From the NCBI GenBank assembly GCA_018645325.1, contig JABGOU010000023.1:1-56310 (forward strand): DNA of 56,310 nt, read 5' to 3'. Made by a program: the position numbers and the translations under genes. Positions within the stretch are counted from its first letter, which is position 1, and each line of letters starts with the position of its first letter. This DNA comes from Desulfobacula sp. GTDB lineage: Bacteria; Desulfobacterota; Desulfobacteria; Desulfobacterales; Desulfobacteraceae. The notes below the pieces were generated by a model. The model worked only from the letters and a program-made list of their open reading frames with translations, searched no databases and was not told where the DNA came from. Positions 48,155 through 56,310 of the stretch are shown in pieces.

Positions 48155-49078
48155 CTATTCTTTAAACAAGTCTGTACTCAAGTATCTTTCTCCGGTGTCC
48201 GGGATAATAAATACAATGGTTTTGCCTTTGTTTTCCGGACGGGATGCAATTATTTTTGTCGCATGAAAAGCTGCTCCCGATGAAATGCCGCAAAGAATAC
48301 CTTCGCTTTTTGCAAGATCTTTTGCCCCTTGAAAGGCCTCCTCATTTTTTACCAGAACGATTTCATCGAGAATATCCACATTCAGATTTTCAGGTATAAA
48401 TCCTGCCCCGATGCCTTGGATTTTGTGAGGGCCTGGATTTCCACCAGAGATAACAGGGGAGTCAGCAGGCTCTACTGCAACTGATTTTAACCCTGGTTTT
48501 TTTTGTTTCAATACTTCTGATACACCGGTAATCGTCCCGCCGGTTCCAACGCCTGCTACAAAGATATCAATTTTCCCATTTGTATCATTCCAGATTTCCA
48601 AAGCGGTTGTTTTCCTATGGATTTCAGGGTTTGCAGGATTTGAAAACTGGTCCGGCATAAAGGCCTTGGGCATTTCTTTTACAATTTCTTTTGCCTTTTC
48701 AATGGCTCCTTTCATGCCTTTTGCGCCTTCGGTCAAAACAAGGGTGGCACCCAGATGTTTTAACAGTGCCCTCCTTTCAATGCTCATGGTTTCCGGCATG
48801 GTTAAAATAAGTTTCAAGCCTTTTACCCTTGCCACAAAAGCAAGGGCAATACCTGTATTGCCGCTGGTGGGTTCGACAATGGTGGATTCCAAATCAATTT
48901 TTCCTGTGGCAAGAGCATCTTCAATCATGGAAAGACCGATTCGGTCTTTTACACTTGAGGCAGGATTGAAAAATTCAGTTTTACCATATATGTTTGTCCC
49001 TGTTTCCAGGCTTGCGGATCTTATATATACCAAGGGGGTATTGCCGCATGTTTTTGTGATATCAGGCTGGGTATTCAT
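48155..49078 (-). CDS. cysK: Cysteine synthase (O-acetylserine sulfhydrylase A type)
   Basis: 307 residues. PLP lysine K44 in FFNPASSVKDRIGLSMI, TSGNTGIALAFVA for the substrate loop, GVGTGGTITGVSE for the PLP phosphate, and GISSGAA near the C-terminus. It joins O-acetylserine and sulfide into cysteine. RBS GGAG before the ATG. It overlaps cysE by 17 bp, so acetylserine production and use are coupled. Confidence 0.95.
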   Translation of the reverse strand: MNTQPDITKTCGNTPLVYIRSASLETGTNIYGKTEFFNPASSVKDRIGLSMIEDALATGKIDLESTIVEPTSGNTGIALAFVARVKGLKLILTMPETMSIERRALLKHLGATLVLTEGAKGMKGAIEKAKEIVKEMPKAFMPDQFSNPANPEIHRKTTALEIWNDTNGKIDIFVAGVGTGGTITGVSEVLKQKKPGLKSVAVEPADSPVISGGNPGPHKIQGIGAGFIPENLNVDILDEIVLVKNEEAFQGAKDLAKSEGILCGISSGAAFHATKIIASRPENKGKTIVFIIPDTGERYLSTDLFKE

Positions 49079-50048
49079 GGTCTTGCTCCTTTTTCATTCC
49101 CTGGTGTTTGTAAATAAGACTGGGAGATTCTATAAATACTTTTGTATCCGGCGGGACTGAACTTGTAAGCCATACATTCCCACCCACAACGGACCTTGCA
49201 CCAATAGTGGTTTCACCTCCCAGGATGGTTGCCCCGGAATAGATAATGACATCATCTTCAATGGTTGGATGTCTTTTGGCATCCCTTAGTTTTTCCCCTG
49301 CATTAGGGGGCAGGGACAGTGCGCCAATAGTAACATTCTGATATATCCTTACATTGTTGCCTACGATACTGGTTTCACCCACAACAATACCGGTTCCATG
49401 GTCAATGACAAATCTTTCTCCTATTTTCGCACCGGGATGGATGTCAATTCCGGTCAGACTATGTGCGTGTTCCGTCATTATCCTCGGCAATTGGGGAACC
49501 TGCAAATTGAATAGAATATTGGCAATCCTGTAAACAGTTATAGCAAACAGTCCTGGATAAGAAAAAATGACCTCGTCATGGCTTTTTGCAGCAGGGTCTC
49601 CATCATAGGCGCCTTTTATATCTTCAGCCAGTGATATGCGAAGGCCGGGAATGGCCTGGATAACCTTTAAGGCAACCTCATTGCCGCAGCTTTCACACTC
49701 AGAGCAAGCCTGGCCATACCTCAGGCAGTCATGCCTCAATACGTGAATAATTTGTTCCGACAGAATATCATAAAGCTGTGAAACTGCCTGGCCCATATTG
49801 TATACAAGATTTGCCCCATCAATTTTTTCACTTGAAAAGTAGCCTGGAAAAAGAACCTGTCTGAATTTATCAATCATTTCTTTTACACTGGTTGAAAAAT
49901 GAATCGGCTCATCCCCGATGTGGGCGAAACACCTTTCATCGTCCATTGATGTAAGAATGTCGCTGATGGCTTGCGGTAATTCCTTGCGATAATCCGTAGC
50001 ATTATTCCTTTGGGTTTTGCATACACTGTTTATAAAAAAATCATCCAT
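49062..50048 (-). CDS. cysE: Serine O-acetyltransferase (EpsC-type long form)
   Basis: 328 residues. An N-terminal helical region of about 190 residues includes a Cys cluster (RYGQACSECESCGNEV). The left-handed beta-helix acetyltransferase domain has IDIHPGAKIGERFVIDHGTG and IVVGETSIVGNNVRIYQNVTIGAL, the catalytic His region of SATs. It makes O-acetylserine from serine and acetyl-CoA. Encoded between the Xre regulator and cysK in one operon; 5 bp after the regulator stop. Confidence 0.93.
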   Translation of the reverse strand: MDDFFINSVCKTQRNNATDYRKELPQAISDILTSMDDERCFAHIGDEPIHFSTSVKEMIDKFRQVLFPGYFSSEKIDGANLVYNMGQAVSQLYDILSEQIIHVLRHDCLRYGQACSECESCGNEVALKVIQAIPGLRISLAEDIKGAYDGDPAAKSHDEVIFSYPGLFAITVYRIANILFNLQVPQLPRIMTEHAHSLTGIDIHPGAKIGERFVIDHGTGIVVGETSIVGNNVRIYQNVTIGALSLPPNAGEKLRDAKRHPTIEDDVIIYSGATILGGETTIGARSVVGGNVWLTSSVPPDTKVFIESPSLIYKHQGMKKEQDHEYPA

Positions 50049-50053
50049 TGGCT

Positions 50054-50449
50054 TTAAATCCCTTTTTCTGCTTCAAAAAAATTGTTAAACACTTTGCAGG
50101 CTCTGCATTCTTCCATTTTATCTTCCCATGAATTATGAGCTTCACCATTGCATTTGGTTCCATTGATAAACCAGCACAGATCGCCTGCATTAAATTCCCA
50201 GGCAGGGCATTTTTTAAGTTTTTTTTCAGGGCATTTCTGGATATCCCAACATTTATCCGAAGATTTGTTATTGTCCAGGATTGTTCTGGAAAGAAGGAAA
50301 AGTAATTGTCGTTCAACATGGTGAGGTATTTTGCGCCATCCTTGTTCATAGCTGTGAATTGCTTTGGTAGAAACTCCAAGAAGCTGTGCTATCTCTTTCT
50401 GGGTCTTGTTCAACTTTGCTCTGATGTTTTTAAATTTATCGTTTTCCAT
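50054..50449 (-). CDS. Xre-type regulator with a Cys-rich two-CW-like sensor domain
   Basis: 131 residues. N-terminal helix-turn-helix (LNKTQKEIAQLLGVSTKAIHSYEQGWRKIP). The second half carries seven cysteines (C67, C73, C81, C92, C100, C115, C118) with two CW pairs (CWDIQKCP and CWFINGTKC) and a final CRAC, a pattern known as a two-CW, probably metal-binding, domain. It could hold an Fe-S cluster or metal and so sense cluster or sulfur status (inference). First gene of xre-cysE-cysK, so it is well placed to control cysteine synthesis and, through the shared palindrome, the isc operon. Confidence 0.85.
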   Translation of the reverse strand: MENDKFKNIRAKLNKTQKEIAQLLGVSTKAIHSYEQGWRKIPHHVERQLLFLLSRTILDNNKSSDKCWDIQKCPEKKLKKCPAWEFNAGDLCWFINGTKCNGEAHNSWEDKMEECRACKVFNNFFEAEKGI

Positions 50450-50504
50450 TATTGTATATCTTTAAGATTAAAGGATTCTTGTTTACTATAATTTATTTAG
50501 GTAA

Positions 50505-50533
50505 AAAATATACCACAGAGTAGGACTTGTCAA
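50505..50533 (-). promoter_or_regulatory. xre-cysE-cysK promoter with palindromic operator
   Basis: On the minus strand TTGACA (50533-50528) is followed by TATATT at 15 bp or TATTTT at 17 bp. TCCTACTCTGTGGTA (50525-50511) lies between them and matches the isc palindrome TACnACAnTGTnGTA at 10 of 12 defined positions. Confidence 0.65.
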
Positions 50534-50647
50534 TAAAAAACGATTTATTCTCCGGTAAGGTAGAAAAAATGAATTACCTTCTTGACGCTTAATTATAAAG
50601 CATTACTTTATGTAACAAATCATAAAACATAATAGAAAGGTGGAATT

Positions 50648-53236
50648 ATGGAATTTGAAAAATTGACTATTAAATCAAAGGAACTTTTGCAGTCAGCACA
50701 TGATACAGCTCAAAAATATGGCAACCAGTCCATTGAGCCGATCCATTTTTTAAAGGTGATGGTGGAGGATGATAAGGGAATTGTTCTTCCCATATTAAAA
50801 AAAATTGGTGTCCAGATGAATGTACTGAAAAAAAATATTCATGCAGGTGTTGAAAAACTTATAACAGTTTCAGATTCAAGCAGTATTTATCTCTCACAGG
50901 ATGGTAAAAAAGTCTTGGATCTATCGTTTTCAGAAGCCGGGAAAATGAAGGATCAGTATGTGAGCCTTGAACATATCTTGTTGTCTCTTTCCACAATCAA
51001 GGGTGAGGCCTTTAATATTTTGAAACAAAATGGAGTTACACGGGATAAAATCCTGACAGTGTTAAAGGATATCCGGGGAAACCAGAATGTAACAGACCAG
51101 AATCCGGAAGAAAAATATCAGGCCCTTGAAAAATTCGGTAGGGATTTAACACTGCTTGCCCGGGAGGGAAAACTTGATCCCGTCATAGGAAGGGATGAAG
51201 AAATTAGGCGGATTGTACAGGTGCTTTCAAGAAGGAGGAAAAACAACCCCGTACTTATTGGTGAGCCCGGTGTAGGTAAAACTGCCATTGTAGAAGGTCT
51301 GGCTCAGAGAATTATTGAAGGTGATGTATCAGACACCTTAAAAAACAGGCGGGTAATTGCTCTTGATATGGGAGCATTGCTTGCCGGGGCCAAGTTCCGG
51401 GGTGAATTTGAAGAACGGCTTAAGGCAGTATTAAAAGAGGTGGAAGCAGCCCAGGGTGAAGTTGTTTTGTTTATTGACGAACTGCATACTGTTGTCGGTG
51501 CAGGGGCGGCAGAAGGGTCTGTGGATGCCTCCAATATGCTCAAACCTGCCCTGGCCCGTGGAACTTTAAGGTGTGTCGGTGCAACCACACTGAATGAATA
51601 TAGAAAATATATTGAAAAGGATGCCGCTCTTGAGAGGCGGTTTCAGCCGGTTGTTGTAAAAGAACCCACTTGCGAGGATACTATTTCCATTTTAAGGGGG
51701 TTAAAAGAAAAATATGAAGTTCACCACGGGATAAGGATAAAGGACTCTGCCATCGTGGCAGCTGCCACCTTGTCCAATCGTTACATTGCTGACCGGTTTT
51801 TACCGGACAAGGCCATCGACCTGATTGATGAATGTGCTTCCCGCCTCAGGATTGAGATTGACTCCATGCCAAGGGCCATTGATGAAATTCAAAGAAAAAT
51901 TACCCAGGCCCAGATTGAAAGACAGGCCCTGATCAGGGAAAAAGACAAGCCATCCAGAGAGCGGCTTGAAAAGCTTGAAATGGAAATTGCAGTCATGAAA
52001 GAGGAAGTTGCTCCTTTAAAACTTCACTGGGACAGTGAAAAAAAACTGATTCAACAGATCAGCAGCATAAGGGAAGATATTGACAAATTCCAGACCCAGG
52101 CCCATGTGGCAGAGCGAAATGGGGACCTGGAAAGGGTAGCCCAGATCAGATATGGTACCATCGAACAATTGCAAAGAGACCTTGAAACCAAAAAACAGGA
52201 ACTCAAGGAGTTCCAGCAGGTCAAAAGGATGCTCAAAGAAGATGTGGAAGAATCGGATGTGGCAGAAGTGGTATCTATCTGGACTGGGATTCCCGTGTCC
52301 AAAATGCTTGAAGGGGAAAAAGAAAAACTGATCCATATGGAAGAGCATATTAAAAAGAAAGTTATTGGGCAAAAAACAGCCATTGATGCTGTATCCAATG
52401 CAGTAAGGCGGGCCAGGTCGGGTCTTGGGCCGGAAGACCGTCCCATAGGTACCTTTATTTTTATGGGTCCCACAGGGGTTGGAAAGACAGAACTTGCAAA
52501 ATCCCTTGCCCAATTCATCTTTGACAGCGATCAGGCCATGATCCGGGTGGATATGTCCGAATATATGGAAAAGCATTCCGTGGCCCGGCTCATTGGGGCA
52601 CCCCCGGGATATGTGGGATATGATGAAGGCGGTTTATTGACGGAAGCTGTAAGAAGACGTCCTTATTCCGTGGTTTTGTTTGATGAGATTGAAAAAGCCC
52701 ATCAGGATGTATTTAATGTTCTTCTCCAGGTGCTTGATGACGGCAGGATGACGGATGGACACGGCCGGACCGTAGATTTTAAAAATACCATAATTATTAT
52801 GACGTCAAATGTCGGGTCCAGATTCCTGGAAGATCTTGGAACAGACGGGCTTGATGATATAAACGTTAAAAAGGAAATAGCCCATGCATTAAAACAGGTT
52901 TTCAGACCGGAATTTTTAAACCGGATTGATGAAGTCATAACCTTTCATGCTTTAACAATGGAGAATATAAAACAGATTGCCACAATCCAGATCGAAAAAC
53001 TCAATCAAAGGCTCAAATCCCGTAATCTGAAGATCCATCTGGATGAAAGGGCAATGGAATACCTTGCCCAAAAAGGATATGATCCCATTTTTGGTGCACG
53101 CCCTTTAAAAAGGGTTATTCAGCAGACTCTTGAAAATCCCCTGTCCATGGCGATCCTGAAAGGGGAATTTGGTGAAGGATCAACCATTCATTTTACCAGA
53201 AACAAGGATGGGTCAGGGCTGGATATGAATCGTTGA
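50648..53236 (+). CDS. clpB: ATP-dependent disaggregase ClpB
   Basis: 862 residues. N-domain (1-145), first AAA+ with Walker [15 protein letters not shown] (K211) and Walker [11 protein letters not shown], the coiled middle domain (about 400-525, [15 protein letters not shown] onward) that marks ClpB, and the second AAA+ with [15 protein letters not shown], then the sensor region. It rescues aggregated proteins with DnaK after stress, in the cytoplasm. RBS AAAGGTGG. No CIRCE element seen upstream; a weak TTGACG lies about 65 bp before the ATG. Divergent from xre. Confidence 0.97.
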   Translation: MEFEKLTIKSKELLQSAHDTAQKYGNQSIEPIHFLKVMVEDDKGIVLPILKKIGVQMNVLKKNIHAGVEKLITVSDSSSIYLSQDGKKVLDLSFSEAGKMKDQYVSLEHILLSLSTIKGEAFNILKQNGVTRDKILTVLKDIRGNQNVTDQNPEEKYQALEKFGRDLTLLAREGKLDPVIGRDEEIRRIVQVLSRRRKNNPVLIGEPGVGKTAIVEGLAQRIIEGDVSDTLKNRRVIALDMGALLAGAKFRGEFEERLKAVLKEVEAAQGEVVLFIDELHTVVGAGAAEGSVDASNMLKPALARGTLRCVGATTLNEYRKYIEKDAALERRFQPVVVKEPTCEDTISILRGLKEKYEVHHGIRIKDSAIVAAATLSNRYIADRFLPDKAIDLIDECASRLRIEIDSMPRAIDEIQRKITQAQIERQALIREKDKPSRERLEKLEMEIAVMKEEVAPLKLHWDSEKKLIQQISSIREDIDKFQTQAHVAERNGDLERVAQIRYGTIEQLQRDLETKKQELKEFQQVKRMLKEDVEESDVAEVVSIWTGIPVSKMLEGEKEKLIHMEEHIKKKVIGQKTAIDAVSNAVRRARSGLGPEDRPIGTFIFMGPTGVGKTELAKSLAQFIFDSDQAMIRVDMSEYMEKHSVARLIGAPPGYVGYDEGGLLTEAVRRRPYSVVLFDEIEKAHQDVFNVLLQVLDDGRMTDGHGRTVDFKNTIIIMTSNVGSRFLEDLGTDGLDDINVKKEIAHALKQVFRPEFLNRIDEVITFHALTMENIKQIATIQIEKLNQRLKSRNLKIHLDERAMEYLAQKGYDPIFGARPLKRVIQQTLENPLSMAILKGEFGEGSTIHFTRNKDGSGLDMNR

Positions 53237-53248
53237 ACCTTGTTTTGA

Positions 53249-53390
53249 GGGTTCAAGGGTATTGACCATGGCTCCCCGGTAGGATGGTATTTCAATGCCA
53301 TCCACCATTTCCGTATCAGACGAACGGGGTTTGGCAAACTGTCCGGCAATCCGGCCGACCTTGATAGCGGGTTTTTCCAGCTTGATTTGG
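53249..53390 (-). pseudogene. Remnant of class II (plant-type) DAHP synthase
   Basis: The minus strand here encodes about 47 residues including [19 protein letters not shown] and [12 protein letters not shown], which match the core [14 protein letters not shown]...LPSYRGDxVN of class II 3-deoxy-7-phosphoheptulonate synthase. The proteins on either side of this core (400-plus residues in total) are missing and the flanking translation is unrelated. So this is a relic left after deletion. It sits just beyond clpB. Confidence 0.75.
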
Positions 53391-53774
53391 TCCATTCTGT
53401 GGTCAGAGAATTTGCCGGAAAAAGAAAAAAACCTTATTGAAATCAATATTGAGCGGCATCTGCCAGGGCCAACGCATGTAAACAATATTTTGCTCTGCTA
53501 TCCGCTACAATGATTGTAATTGTCGGCACAGCTAGCTCAGGTCAATTTGCCTTGAATGAGCATTTTGGGACCTGTTGTTACAGGCTCTGACGGGCGAAAC
53601 GTTAAGTGGCGGGAACTGTCTGAGGGAAGCGAGTTTTTCCGCCACAAGTGCAGCCCGACATAGAGCATGTCAACTTGTCCCATCCAGCGAAGGAAAGGTA
53701 AACTGACCTGAACTGGTATGGACTAATCATAAAAAAGTTACATGCGTTGGCCCTGCGGCATCTGCAACCTTCTA
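53391..53774. other. Gene-free stretch between the DAHP synthase relic and the promoter
   Basis: No coding sequence recognised. GTGGCGG (about 53609) and CCGCCAC (about 53639) form a hairpin. The end of this stretch (GGTATGGACTAATCATAAAA, 53715-53734) resembles 12661-12681. Possibly debris of a mobile element. Confidence 0.35.
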
Positions 53775-53803
53775 TTGACAAAAATTGCCGTCCTATCTAT
53801 ATT
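53775..53803 (+). promoter_or_regulatory. Sigma-70 type promoter upstream of the acyl-CoA synthetase
   Basis: TTGACA (53775-53780), a 17-bp spacer and TATATT (53798-53803), giving a leader of about 180 nt before the ATG at 53988. Confidence 0.75.
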
Positions 53804-53987
53804 AAAATTTCTATAATTCCAGAGCAATTATTAATTTCACTATACTAAGAAGCTTTTGGACGAGAATGATTATAGAATGGACTACCTGGAAAATGATCGT
53901 TCAGGAGCAATTAGGGGTTGAATTTAATAAACAATGTCTGGTCAAGGGTTTATCTCTTCGAATACTAAACCATAGAGGAAAATACAT

Positions 53988-56084
53988 ATGGATTTTTTCT
54001 TCCAACCAAAAGGAGTGGCAGTTATCGGTGCTTCTGCCAATCAGGACACAGGCGGCAACACCATCATCGCCAACCTGCAGAAAGGCTACCATGGAGCGAT
54101 TTACCCTGTAAACCCCCGCTACGATGAAATCAATGGCCTGAAGTGTTATGCCTCCATTCTGGATGTACCCAATCCCGTGGATATGGCGATTGTATATTTA
54201 GATGCCAAGCGGGTTCCCCAGACCATGCGTGACTGCGCACGTCGTGGTATTTCAGGTGCCATGCTTCAGTCTGCCGGGTTTTCAGAATCCGGTCCCCAGG
54301 GGGCTGAACTGCAGAATGAAATTGCCAGGATTGCCAAAGAGACCGGTATCAGACTGTGGGGACCCAATTGCATGGGGTTGGTGGATGCGGTCAACCGTAA
54401 TGTCTTTTCAACGGTTTCCCATGCCATCTGGAGTGCCGGGCTGACTCCGGGCAATGTTTCTCTCATCGTTCAAAGCGGAATGCTGGCTGGTGCATTCCTC
54501 ATCGATATCATGACCCATGGGGCCATGGGTATCAGCAAGGTTTGTTCCATAGGCAACAAGATGGATGTCGATGAAAGCGATATCCTCGAATATCTGATGG
54601 ATGATCCAGAAACGGGTGTCATCGGTCTTTACCTTGAATCCATTGTGGACGGTCCTCGTTTTATTGACCTTTGTCGGCGCTCCACCAAACCGATCGTGAT
54701 GCTGAAAGGCGGCAAAAGCGCTAAAGGGGCCGAGGCCGCCCTGAGCCACACTGCCAGTCTTGCCGGTGACGGTGCTGTGGTGAGCGGTACCCTGGGCCAG
54801 GCAGGCGTGGTGGAAGCGAATGATTTTTACCAGATGATGGACCTGTGCCGGGTGCTGGGAGCCTTTCCTGATCTGGCCGTGGAGCGCAGTAACCGAGTTG
54901 CCGTTTTGACCTATAGTGGTGGTGCCGGGATCGTATCTACAGATTTCATGGACAACCTGGGCTTGTCTCTGGCAGAGCTTTCCCCGGATTCCGTTGAAAT
55001 TCTTCAGTCGGTTTATCCTGGCTGGATGATGCCGGCCAATCCCATTGATCTCTGGCCGGGTATCATCGATAATGGGGCTCCCAAAGTTTACAACCGAGCA
55101 GTGCGTACAGCCTGCAACGATCCAGGCGTCGATGGTATTTTTGCCCACTGTTTTGTTGGCGGCTTTGCACTTGAGCCGGATCTGATCACAATGGCCCGGC
55201 TGGCCCGGGAAGCCGGCAAACCGTTGATTTGCTGGATTTCAGGTGAAAGGGATGCTGTGCATCGTTTCCAGATACAGGCTCAGAAATTAAATGTTCCAGT
55301 GTTTCGCGAGATCTACCGGGCAATGGAATGCCTGGGCGTTCTTCTTAACCGACGTTCTGGAGTGGTTATAGAAGACCTGGAGCCCGTGACGCTGAAAATA
55401 CCCACAGATCTTTTCCCGACAGGTTTGGACCAATCTCTGAATCTGGATGAACACAGATCCAAACAGATTCTGGCAGCCATGGATGTCCCCGTGGTGCAGG
55501 AGCGGCTGGCTGCCACTGGGCAGGAAGCGTTATTCACTGCTGAATTCTTTGGGTTTCCAGTTGTTCTCAAAGGCATTTCCCAAGGCTTGATTCACAAGAC
55601 TGAAGACGGTCTGGTTCAGCTCAACATATCCTCGCCACACCAGGTCAAAACTGTTTTTGCTGAATTGCTGGACAGAATGCAAGGTAAGGGCAAGGTGTTG
55701 GTGCAGGCCCAGGTGGCCGGGGGACTGGAGTTGATCGTGGGATTGATCCGCGATCCTCAGTTTGGTCCCTGTGTGATGTTCGGCCTGGGCGGGGTTTTGA
55801 CTGAACTGCTGGGTGACAGAGTCTTTGCGGCTGCCCCGATCACCCATGCAGATGCATTGGCCCTGATCTCAAGACTTAAAAATCAGAAATTATTAAATGG
55901 CTTCCGGGGGGCAAAACCCCTTGACCGGTTCACCATGGCAGACGTGCTGGTTCGCATCAGCGCCCTTGGTGTGAATTTCCCCCGGGTAATAGAAGTCGAT
56001 ATTAACCCCCTGATTGTTGTAGACGGTCAGCCAGTGGCAGTGGATGCAGCCATCATCCTAAAAGAGGATGAACAAGATGATTGA
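53988..56084 (+). CDS. ADP-forming acetate/acyl-CoA synthetase, fused alpha-beta
   Basis: 698 residues. CoA-binding domain first (VAVIGASANQDTGGNTII and AIYPVNPRYDEINGLKCY), then the ligase domain with the phosphorylated histidine H254 in LSHTASLAGDGAV, a second ligase-CoA domain (about 300-450), and a C-terminal ATP-grasp (470-698) with GFPVVLKGISQGLIHKTEDG and the end EVDINPLIV. It interconverts acyl-CoA plus ADP and acid plus ATP, conserving energy by substrate-level phosphorylation. Alpha and beta parts are fused as in many bacteria. RBS AGAGGA. The acyl group is not determined. Confidence 0.93.
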   Translation: MDFFFQPKGVAVIGASANQDTGGNTIIANLQKGYHGAIYPVNPRYDEINGLKCYASILDVPNPVDMAIVYLDAKRVPQTMRDCARRGISGAMLQSAGFSESGPQGAELQNEIARIAKETGIRLWGPNCMGLVDAVNRNVFSTVSHAIWSAGLTPGNVSLIVQSGMLAGAFLIDIMTHGAMGISKVCSIGNKMDVDESDILEYLMDDPETGVIGLYLESIVDGPRFIDLCRRSTKPIVMLKGGKSAKGAEAALSHTASLAGDGAVVSGTLGQAGVVEANDFYQMMDLCRVLGAFPDLAVERSNRVAVLTYSGGAGIVSTDFMDNLGLSLAELSPDSVEILQSVYPGWMMPANPIDLWPGIIDNGAPKVYNRAVRTACNDPGVDGIFAHCFVGGFALEPDLITMARLAREAGKPLICWISGERDAVHRFQIQAQKLNVPVFREIYRAMECLGVLLNRRSGVVIEDLEPVTLKIPTDLFPTGLDQSLNLDEHRSKQILAAMDVPVVQERLAATGQEALFTAEFFGFPVVLKGISQGLIHKTEDGLVQLNISSPHQVKTVFAELLDRMQGKGKVLVQAQVAGGLELIVGLIRDPQFGPCVMFGLGGVLTELLGDRVFAAAPITHADALALISRLKNQKLLNGFRGAKPLDRFTMADVLVRISALGVNFPRVIEVDINPLIVVDGQPVAVDAAIILKEDEQDD

Positions 56085-56153
56085 AATCAGATGGCAAGGC
56101 CGTTGCGGGCCGGTTAAAGTCTTCTTTTTTAAAAACTGCATTAACCCTTCTTC

Positions 56154-56310
56154 TCAAAATTGATCTACATAATTTTTTGTTTCTTCATTCTGGGCAAGAA
56201 ATCTGTAAAGGGTTGCTCTTCCAACACCTAGTACCCTTGCGGCCTTGGATTTATTGCCACCGGTTTTTTTGATTGCCGCCTTAACGGATTCAATGTCAAG
56301 CTTGCCCTTT
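56154..56310 (-). CDS. C-terminal Fis-type HTH of a sigma-54-dependent-like regulator, partial
   Basis: The minus frame, open to the window edge, reads KGKLDIESVKAAIKKTGGNK followed by SKAARVLGVGRATLYRFLAQ and ends NYVDQF with TGA at 56154-56156. This is the HTH_8 (Fis) DNA-binding motif that closes NtrC-type sigma-54 activators. Only 51 residues are in view, so the receiver or PAS part and the AAA+ domain cannot be seen. Convergent with the acyl-CoA synthetase; it may control it. Confidence 0.85.
   Translation of the reverse strand, partial: KGKLDIESVKAAIKKTGGNKSKAARVLGVGRATLYRFLAQNEETKNYVDQF

Noticed and set aside
50041-50379. 112-residue frame overlapping the Xre regulator
   Set aside because: It covers the same DNA in another frame, has no recognised domain, whereas the 131-residue frame has a clear HTH and Cys pattern.
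50582-50611. Heat-shock (sigma-32) promoter or CIRCE before clpB
   Set aside because: CTTGACG is followed by no CCCCAT-like box, and no CIRCE inverted repeat is present; the evidence is too weak to list as a feature.
52016-52576. 186- and 155-residue minus-strand frames opposite clpB
   Set aside because: Antisense shadows of the ClpB middle and second AAA+ domains; no family features.
54408-55148. 246-residue minus-strand reading frame opposite the acyl-CoA synthetase
   Set aside because: A shadow of a GC-richer, codon-biased gene; its His-rich, low-quality sequence has no recognisable domain.
1-56310. tRNA, rRNA or CRISPR arrays
   Set aside because: Reading the intergenic regions showed no tRNA T-arm signature, no rRNA-like sequence and no regularly spaced repeats; a covariance-model scan was not possible here.

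Overview
The window looks like a chromosomal segment of an anaerobic, sulfate-reducing member of the Desulfobacterota, probably a Desulfobacterales relative (Desulfobacula/Desulfobacter type). This is inferred from gene content: rubredoxins and rubrerythrin, HdrB/HdrC-like proteins beside an ISC operon, an MttB-family methyltransferase, an ADP-forming acyl-CoA synthetase, a small protein resembling the sulfate-reducer family typified by DVU0772, an apparent selenocysteine codon, and fairly AT-rich DNA. I saw no rRNA, tRNA or CRISPR array.

Layout. 1-6 kb: end of an MttB-family gene, a class V aminotransferase, a DUF1499 lipoprotein, a MarR regulator divergent from a flavodoxin-fold quinone reductase with three clear operator boxes, and an AraC regulator divergent from a small membrane protein and a hot-dog thioesterase. 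6-12.5 kb (minus): kynureninase followed by a branched-chain amino-acid ABC operon (livJ-H-M-G-F). 12.5-17.4 kb: class III aminotransferase, a beheaded MBL-fold gene and a hybrid histidine kinase. 18-25 kb (plus): a second liv operon (G-F-H-M-J) and a Xaa-Pro aminopeptidase.

25.3-31.6 kb is the most unusual part. It holds a 51-aa rubredoxin-like protein, a 60-aa Zn-ribbon protein, a CX4C rubredoxin, a rhodanese-ferritin fusion whose catalytic cysteine codon is an in-frame UGA followed by a SECIS-like hairpin, an FAD oxidoreductase, a TVP38 membrane domain fused to a MerA/Lpd-type disulfide reductase, an Asp-ligand ferredoxin and a rubrerythrin. All lie on the plus strand and look like a thiol/selenol, sulfane-sulfur and peroxide redox module. 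Two copies of a 134-135 bp MITE sit inside it and a third lies at 12.8 kb. The MITE has GTAA termini and 8-bp target duplications, like an IS66-type element.

31.7-43 kb: proC, an ACT-domain protein next to the remnant C-terminus of an alanine/Na+ symporter, and a minus-strand operon iclR-hipO-dppABCDF-acyl-CoA synthetase. This operon probably imports a peptide or N-acyl amino acid, hydrolyses it and activates the released acid. 43-50.5 kb: a TIGR02757 gene, sfsA, iscU-iscS-hdrC-hdrB (plus) facing xre-cysE-cysK (minus). The isc and cys promoters carry the same palindrome, so cysteine synthesis and cysteine-consuming Fe-S assembly may share a regulator. 50.6-56.3 kb: clpB, a relic of class II DAHP synthase, a fused ADP-forming acyl-CoA synthetase, and the Fis-type HTH end of a regulator that runs off the window.

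Gene decay is visible at several junctions (symporter tail, DAHP synthase fragment, MBL-fold fragment), which suggests an actively rearranging accessory genome.
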